In this document: positions 60,095 to 64,000 of the stretch, piece after piece
Numbering within the stretch: position 1 is the stretch's first letter
Layout: each line of letters starts with the position of its first letter
DNA from: Pseudomonas viridiflava
Lineage (GTDB): Bacteria > Pseudomonadota > Gammaproteobacteria > Pseudomonadales > Pseudomonadaceae
Length of the DNA stretch: 64,000 nt
Reading direction: 5' to 3'
NCBI RefSeq assembly: GCF_900585905.1
Contig: NZ_UTVH01000116.1
Location: 107,069 to 171,068 of the forward strand
Notes under the pieces: model-generated
Seen by the model: the letters and a program-made list of their open reading frames with translations, nothing else
The model's database searches: none
Told to the model about the DNA's origin: nothing
Translations under genes and position numbers: made by a program

Positions 60095-60595
60095 TTACTC
60101 GTTGTCCTTGCCGGTTGTTTCTAAAAGTGGGGTGTCGTCGCCTTCATCGTCTGCGTAAGGGTCGGGATAGCCCAACTCCTCAAGCAACGTTCGTTCCAGC
60201 GCTTCCATTTCTTCGGCTTCTTCATCGTCGAGGTGGTCAAAACCCAACAAATGCAGACAGCCATGGATAACCATGTGCGCCCAGTGTGCGTCCGCTGCCT
60301 TGTCTTGTTCCCGAGCCTCTCGGGCGATCACCGGCGCGCAGATGACCAGGTCACCCAGCAGCGGGATATCCAGCATGTCGTCAGGCACATCGGCGGGAAA
60401 CGACAGCACATTGGTCGCATAGTCTTTGTGTCGCCACGTGTGATTCAGCTCCCGACCTTCAGTTTCATCCACCAGTCGGATAGTCAGCTCGGAGTCGGCG
60501 CTGCGCGCGCGCAGGCCCATTTCACACCAGAGGCGGAACTGGGCGTGGCTCGGTACGGGCGCCTCACTGGCAACTTGCAGGTCCAGCTCAAGCAT
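60095..60595 (-). CDS. ybeY: Endoribonuclease YbeY
   Basis: 166-residue zinc metalloendoribonuclease for 16S rRNA 3'-end maturation and 70S quality control. Zinc motif H111-x3-H115-x5-H121 (HGCLHLLGFDHLDDEEAEEM) is complete. The C-terminus is acidic (DPYADDEGDDTPLLETTG). It overlaps the ybeZ stop by 8 nt. Confidence 0.95.
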   Translation of the reverse strand: MLELDLQVASEAPVPSHAQFRLWCEMGLRARSADSELTIRLVDETEGRELNHTWRHKDYATNVLSFPADVPDDMLDIPLLGDLVICAPVIAREAREQDKAADAHWAHMVIHGCLHLLGFDHLDDEEAEEMEALERTLLEELGYPDPYADDEGDDTPLLETTGKDNE

Positions 60596-61610
60596 TGCGT
60601 TGGCTGTCCCGATAAGCGTCGGCCTTGGCCTGCTGTTCGTCGGCCACCCGAGTCTCGAACCGCTCGTAGGCTTCGACGATGCGCTGCACCAGCGGATGAC
60701 GCACTACGTCCTTGGGCTTGAAGTGGGTGAAGCTGATGCCCGGCACGTCCTTGAGCACTTCGATGACGTGATTGAGCCCCGACTTGGTGCCTTTCGGCAG
60801 GTCGACCTGGGTGATGTCGCCGGTGATCACCGCCGTGGAGCCAAACCCGATACGGGTCAGAAACATCTTCATCTGCTCGACAGTGGTGTTCTGGCTTTCG
60901 TCGAGGATGATGAAACTGTTATTCAGCGTACGACCGCGCATGTAGGCAAGCGGCGCCACTTCGATAACCTGCTTTTCGATCAGCTTGGCGACATATTCGA
61001 AGCCGAGCATCTCGTAGAGCGCGTCGTACAAGGGGCGCAGGTAGGGGTCGATCTTCTGGGACAGGTCACCAGGCAGGAAACCGAGCTTTTCACCCGCTTC
61101 CACAGCCGGACGCACCAGCAGGATGCGACGAATCTGCTCGCGCTCCAGCGCATCGACTGCGCAGGCCACTGCAAGGTAGGTCTTGCCGGTGCCCGCCGGG
61201 CCGATACCGAAGTTGATATCGTTGCCGAGGATTTCCTTGACGTAGCGCTGCTGATTCAAGCCGCGCGGGCGAATCATGCCTTTTTTCGTGCGCAACGCTA
61301 CGCCGGGGTCGGCGGCAGGATGGTTGTCCAGCTCCTCGACGCCTGACTCCTGCAGAAACAGGTGAACCATGTCCGGCGACAGTTCGGTGCTCTTGGCTTC
61401 CCGATACAATCGACGCAACAGGTGTTCGGCGGAGGTGGTGTGCTGGGGATCGCCAAGGAGCTCGAACTGGTTGCCGCGATTGCGGATCTCGATATTCAGG
61501 CGCTGTTCGATCAGGCGCAGATTCTCGTCCAGTTGCCCGCACAGATTTGCGAAGCGATGAGCCTCAAAGGGTTCGAGGGTAAAACGAAGTGGTTCGACTT
61601 GAGCGTTCAA
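60588..61610 (-). CDS. ybeZ: PhoH-like ATPase YbeZ
   Basis: 340-residue PhoH-family ATPase with RNA-binding N-terminal part. Walker A GPAGTGKTYL (137-146), Walker B SFIILDESQN, and the helical region MKMFLTRIGFGSTAVITGD. It interacts with YbeY in RNA maturation. It is the gene after miaB in the minus-strand direction, with about 200 nt between them that hold a REP. Confidence 0.95.
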   Translation of the reverse strand: MNAQVEPLRFTLEPFEAHRFANLCGQLDENLRLIEQRLNIEIRNRGNQFELLGDPQHTTSAEHLLRRLYREAKSTELSPDMVHLFLQESGVEELDNHPAADPGVALRTKKGMIRPRGLNQQRYVKEILGNDINFGIGPAGTGKTYLAVACAVDALEREQIRRILLVRPAVEAGEKLGFLPGDLSQKIDPYLRPLYDALYEMLGFEYVAKLIEKQVIEVAPLAYMRGRTLNNSFIILDESQNTTVEQMKMFLTRIGFGSTAVITGDITQVDLPKGTKSGLNHVIEVLKDVPGISFTHFKPKDVVRHPLVQRIVEAYERFETRVADEQQAKADAYRDSQRNA

Positions 61611-61770
61611 GGTCGTTATTAGCCGCCCTGGGCAATTGAATTGTAAGAAGGATAACCCCAGTGACGGGCGTGTGAAAGCTCTGACTTACTAAAGGTCGTG
61701 TGAGGTTTTTGCTATCTGCCTTGTAGTAAGCTGCCGCAGGCTGCGATTGCAGTCCTTTTGCAATCGCCGC

Positions 61771-61794
61771 CTTCCCGGCTGAAGCCGGTCCCAC
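61771..61794 (-). repeat. Single REP sequence
   Basis: One inverted copy of the GTGGGACCGGCTTCAGCCGG family (complement ends CCCAC at 61794) in the gap between miaB and ybeZ. Confidence 0.85.
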
Positions 61795-61808
61795 GTCCAG
61801 GTCTGCGT

Positions 61809-63137
61809 TTATTGGAGCAGCGACCCACGTAGCGAGTGCGGCTGAGCGTCGTCGATGTGGACATCGGCGAACTGGCCAATCAGGCCGGGATTGTCGCACC
61901 GGAAGTTGACGATGCGGTTGTTCTCGGTACGGCCCTGCAACTCGCCGGGGTCTTTTTTCGAGTAGTCGGTTACCAGAATGCGTTGAGTACTGCCCACCAT
62001 CTGTCGGCTGATCTCGAAGCCCTGCTGATTGAGGCGGTGCTGCAACGCTGCCAGACGCTCCTTTTTCAGCGCTTCGCTGGTGTCATCCTTGAGGTCGGCC
62101 GCCGGAGTGCCGGGGCGCGGGCTGTAGATGAATGAAAACGAGAAGTCGAAGCCGACATCGGCGATCAGCTTCATGGTGTTGTCGAAATCCTTTTCGGTCT
62201 CGCCCGGGAACCCGACGATGAAGTCCGAACTGATGCTGATGCCCGGCACTGCGGCCCGGAGCTTGCGCAGTTTGGATTTGTATTCCAGCGTGGTGTGGTT
62301 GCGTTTCATCGCTGCCAGCACCCGGTCCGAACCCGATTGCACCGGCAGGTGCAGGTGCTTGACCAGCTCGGGAACCTCGGCGTGGGCCTGGATCAGGCTG
62401 TCGGAAAATTCCAGCGGGTGCGAGGTGGTGTAGCGAATGCGGTCGATGCCATCCACCGCAGCCACCACGCGGATCAGATCGGCCAGGTCCGCCAGACCGC
62501 CGTCATGGGTGGCGCCGCGATAGCCGTTGACGTTCTGTCCCAGCAGCGTCACCTCGCGCACGCCGTTTTCCGCCAGGTGAATCACCTCGGCCAGCACGTC
62601 GTCAAACGGGCGGCTGACTTCTTCGCCCCGGGTATAAGGCACCACGCAGAACGTGCAGTACTTGCTGCAGCCTTCCATCACTGAAACGTAGGCGCTCGGG
62701 CCATCGACACGGGGCTCGGGCAGGTGATCGAATTTTTCGATTTCCGGGAAGGAAACGTCAACCTGCGGCAGGCGGGTGATGCGCGCGGCATCGATCATTT
62801 CCGGCAGACGGTGCAGGGTTTGCGGACCGAAGACCACATCGACGTAAGGCGCGCGATCACGAATGGCGGCGCCTTCCTGGCTGGCTACGCAGCCACCGAC
62901 TGCAATCACCATTTCCGGGTTGGCCAGCTTCAGTTCGCGCCAGCGCCCCAGTTGGGAGTAGACCCGGTCCTGGGCGCGCTCGCGGATCGAACAGGTATTG
63001 AGCAGGATGACGTCGGCATCTTCCGCGCGGGCGGTGACTTCCAGGGCTTGATGTTCGCCCAGCAGATCGACCATGCGCGAGCTGTCGTACTCGTTCATCT
63101 GGCAACCGTGGGTTTCGATATAAAGCTTCTTGGCCAT
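61809..63137 (-). CDS. miaB: tRNA-2-methylthio-N6-dimethylallyladenosine synthase
   Basis: 442-residue radical-SAM methylthiotransferase that modifies A37 of tRNAs after MiaA. N-terminal UPF0004 domain with cluster cysteines C12, C49 and C83; radical-SAM C157-x3-C161-x2-C164 (CSKYCTFC); C-terminal TRAM domain (ILVTDYSKKDPGELQGRTEN). The length is that of other MiaB. It is upstream of ybeZYX-lnt in the same direction, as in E. coli. Confidence 0.96.
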   Translation of the reverse strand: MAKKLYIETHGCQMNEYDSSRMVDLLGEHQALEVTARAEDADVILLNTCSIRERAQDRVYSQLGRWRELKLANPEMVIAVGGCVASQEGAAIRDRAPYVDVVFGPQTLHRLPEMIDAARITRLPQVDVSFPEIEKFDHLPEPRVDGPSAYVSVMEGCSKYCTFCVVPYTRGEEVSRPFDDVLAEVIHLAENGVREVTLLGQNVNGYRGATHDGGLADLADLIRVVAAVDGIDRIRYTTSHPLEFSDSLIQAHAEVPELVKHLHLPVQSGSDRVLAAMKRNHTTLEYKSKLRKLRAAVPGISISSDFIVGFPGETEKDFDNTMKLIADVGFDFSFSFIYSPRPGTPAADLKDDTSEALKKERLAALQHRLNQQGFEISRQMVGSTQRILVTDYSKKDPGELQGRTENNRIVNFRCDNPGLIGQFADVHIDDAQPHSLRGSLLQ

Positions 63138-63269
63138 GCGTCCATCATCAGGTGGTTCAAAGAACCGCGCATTATAGTGGCAGGTGGCGTCGCTTCCTAG
63201 CGTCGTCTACTGAACGGCCGTGCTATAGTGCGCGCCCTCTTTTATATCCTCGATTCCTACCCGCCCTTT

Positions 63270-63596
63270 ATGACCAAACGCGAAGCTCCAATCTACAAGG
63301 TGATTTTTCTCAACCAGGGCCAGGTGTTCGAGATGTACGCCAAGCAGATCTATCAAAGCGATCTGTGGGGTTTCCTTGAGGTCGAGGAATTTGTCTTCGG
63401 TGAGCGTACGACTGTCGTGGTTGATCCGAGCGAAGAGAAGCTCAAGGCCCAGTTTGAAGGTGTGGTGCGCAGCTTTGTGCCCATGCATTCCATCGTGCGC
63501 ATCGACGAAGTCGAACGCATTGGCACGCCGAAAATCAGCGAAGCCCGCGGGACCAGCAACGTCATGCCTTTCCCGATGCCGATGCCTGACAAGTAA
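63270..63596 (+). CDS. DUF1820-family protein
   Basis: 108-residue protein of the DUF1820 family (IYKVIFLNQGQVFEMYAKQIYQSDLWGFLEVEEFVFGERTTVVVDPSEEKLKAQFEGV...). Function unknown; predicted cytosolic beta-rich fold. The ATG at 63270 has no strong ribosome-binding site, but upstream codons lack the family features. It is divergent from miaB and conserved at this locus in Pseudomonas. Confidence 0.85.
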   Translation: MTKREAPIYKVIFLNQGQVFEMYAKQIYQSDLWGFLEVEEFVFGERTTVVVDPSEEKLKAQFEGVVRSFVPMHSIVRIDEVERIGTPKISEARGTSNVMPFPMPMPDK

Positions 63597-63617
63597 CAGG
63601 CCTGGCCTGCGTTCTCG

Positions 63618-64000
63618 CTAGGCGCTGTGCTTGTTCTGCGCTTCGGTAAATCGGGACGCCAGGTTCTGGGCCGGGCGTTTTTGTTGTAACGCTCGAACGG
63701 TCTGGCTCAGGCGCTGCAGTTTCTCGCTGGGTCTGGCCCACTGCTCGGGTGGCAGGGGTGCAGACCAGTCCTGCATGGCGGGCGGGATGACGGCTCGGCC
63801 GATGCGTTTGATGCAGCGGATTTCCCATTCCGTCAGGTAATTGGGCAAGGTCCACAGCGTCAGCACGTGGTAAAGGTACCACCAGAACGGATAGAAAAAG
63901 CCGACCTCCCGATCCTTGCGGCGCCGTCGCATGCGCTCGCGGGCGTTGTAGAAGGTATGGACGCCTTCGTGGGGCGGGTCGTCGGGGTTCTGCAGGTCGA
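63618..64000 (-). CDS. Hypothetical protein (start beyond window edge)
   Basis: Open to the right edge; the 127 visible residues include NPDDPPHEGVHTFYNARER, a membrane-like segment FFYPFWWYLYHVLTLWTLPN and a basic tail with RALQQKRPAQNLASRFTE. No family is recognised. A start at an internal ATG (63932) is possible but has no ribosome-binding site, so the gene probably begins beyond the window. Convergent with the DUF1820 gene. Confidence 0.6.
   Translation of the reverse strand, partial: DLQNPDDPPHEGVHTFYNARERMRRRRKDREVGFFYPFWWYLYHVLTLWTLPNYLTEWEIRCIKRIGRAVIPPAMQDWSAPLPPEQWARPSEKLQRLSQTVRALQQKRPAQNLASRFTEAQNKHSA

Overview
The window is chromosomal DNA from a fluorescent Pseudomonas, most likely of the Pseudomonas syringae complex. 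The evidence is the conserved Pseudomonas gene order on the right (leuS-lptE-holA; ybeD-lipB-lipA; mrdA-rodA-mltB-rlpA-dacA; miaB-ybeZ-ybeY-ybeX-lnt), Pseudomonas-type REP/REPIN repeats in many intergenic gaps, and a HrpL-type promoter (hrp box) in front of a repeat protein at 1389-3296, which points to a plant-associated strain with a type III secretion system. No tRNA or rRNA gene was recognised.

Layout. 1-0.8 kb: ispA (cut by the left edge) and xseB. 0.8-12.3 kb: accessory DNA. It holds a remnant of a TonB-dependent receptor, a predicted type III effector with an F-box-like segment and about a dozen 35-residue helical repeats, an XRE regulator, an SDR oxidoreductase with a divergent AsnC/Lrp regulator, and a five-gene minus-strand operon (11249 down to 6445). 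That operon encodes a diiron/cupin enzyme with the SznF architecture and metal ligands, a Rieske ferredoxin, an MFS transporter, an ATP-grasp ligase and a free-standing B3/B4 tRNA-editing-like domain. I read it as an undescribed pathway for an N-oxidised or N-nitroso amino acid product with export and possible self-protection. A serine hydrolase and a DUF6429 protein follow.

12.3-20.7 kb: an AT-richer defence island. It holds a truncated replication-like remnant, DarT/DarG (DNA ADP-ribosylation toxin-antitoxin), an unknown membrane protein/lipoprotein pair, a small controller-like HTH protein with twin palindromic operators, and a two-gene Gabija system (GajA, GajB). 21.0-21.7 kb: a LexA/PrtR-like autocleavable repressor without adjacent phage genes.

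22-64 kb: core genome. ppa, mtfA and a DedA protein; ethanolamine catabolism (aldehyde dehydrogenase, eutB, eutC); mpl, ubiX and a YceK-like lipoprotein; a MORN-repeat/caspase-like lipoprotein; an LrgA/LrgB pair; a DedA-PAP2 fusion and mpg; then a long plus-strand block proA-nadD-rsfS-rlmH-mrdA-rodA-mltB-rlpA-dacA-ybeD-lipB-lipA for proline and NAD synthesis, ribosome maturation, cell elongation, peptidoglycan remodelling and lipoylation. A minus-strand block follows: lytic transglycosylase, holA, lptE, leuS, lnt, ybeX, ybeY, ybeZ, miaB. The window ends with a DUF1820 gene and a partial hypothetical gene.

Starts were chosen from start codons, Shine-Dalgarno-like sequences and overlaps. Family assignments rest on motifs read by eye; no database search was run.
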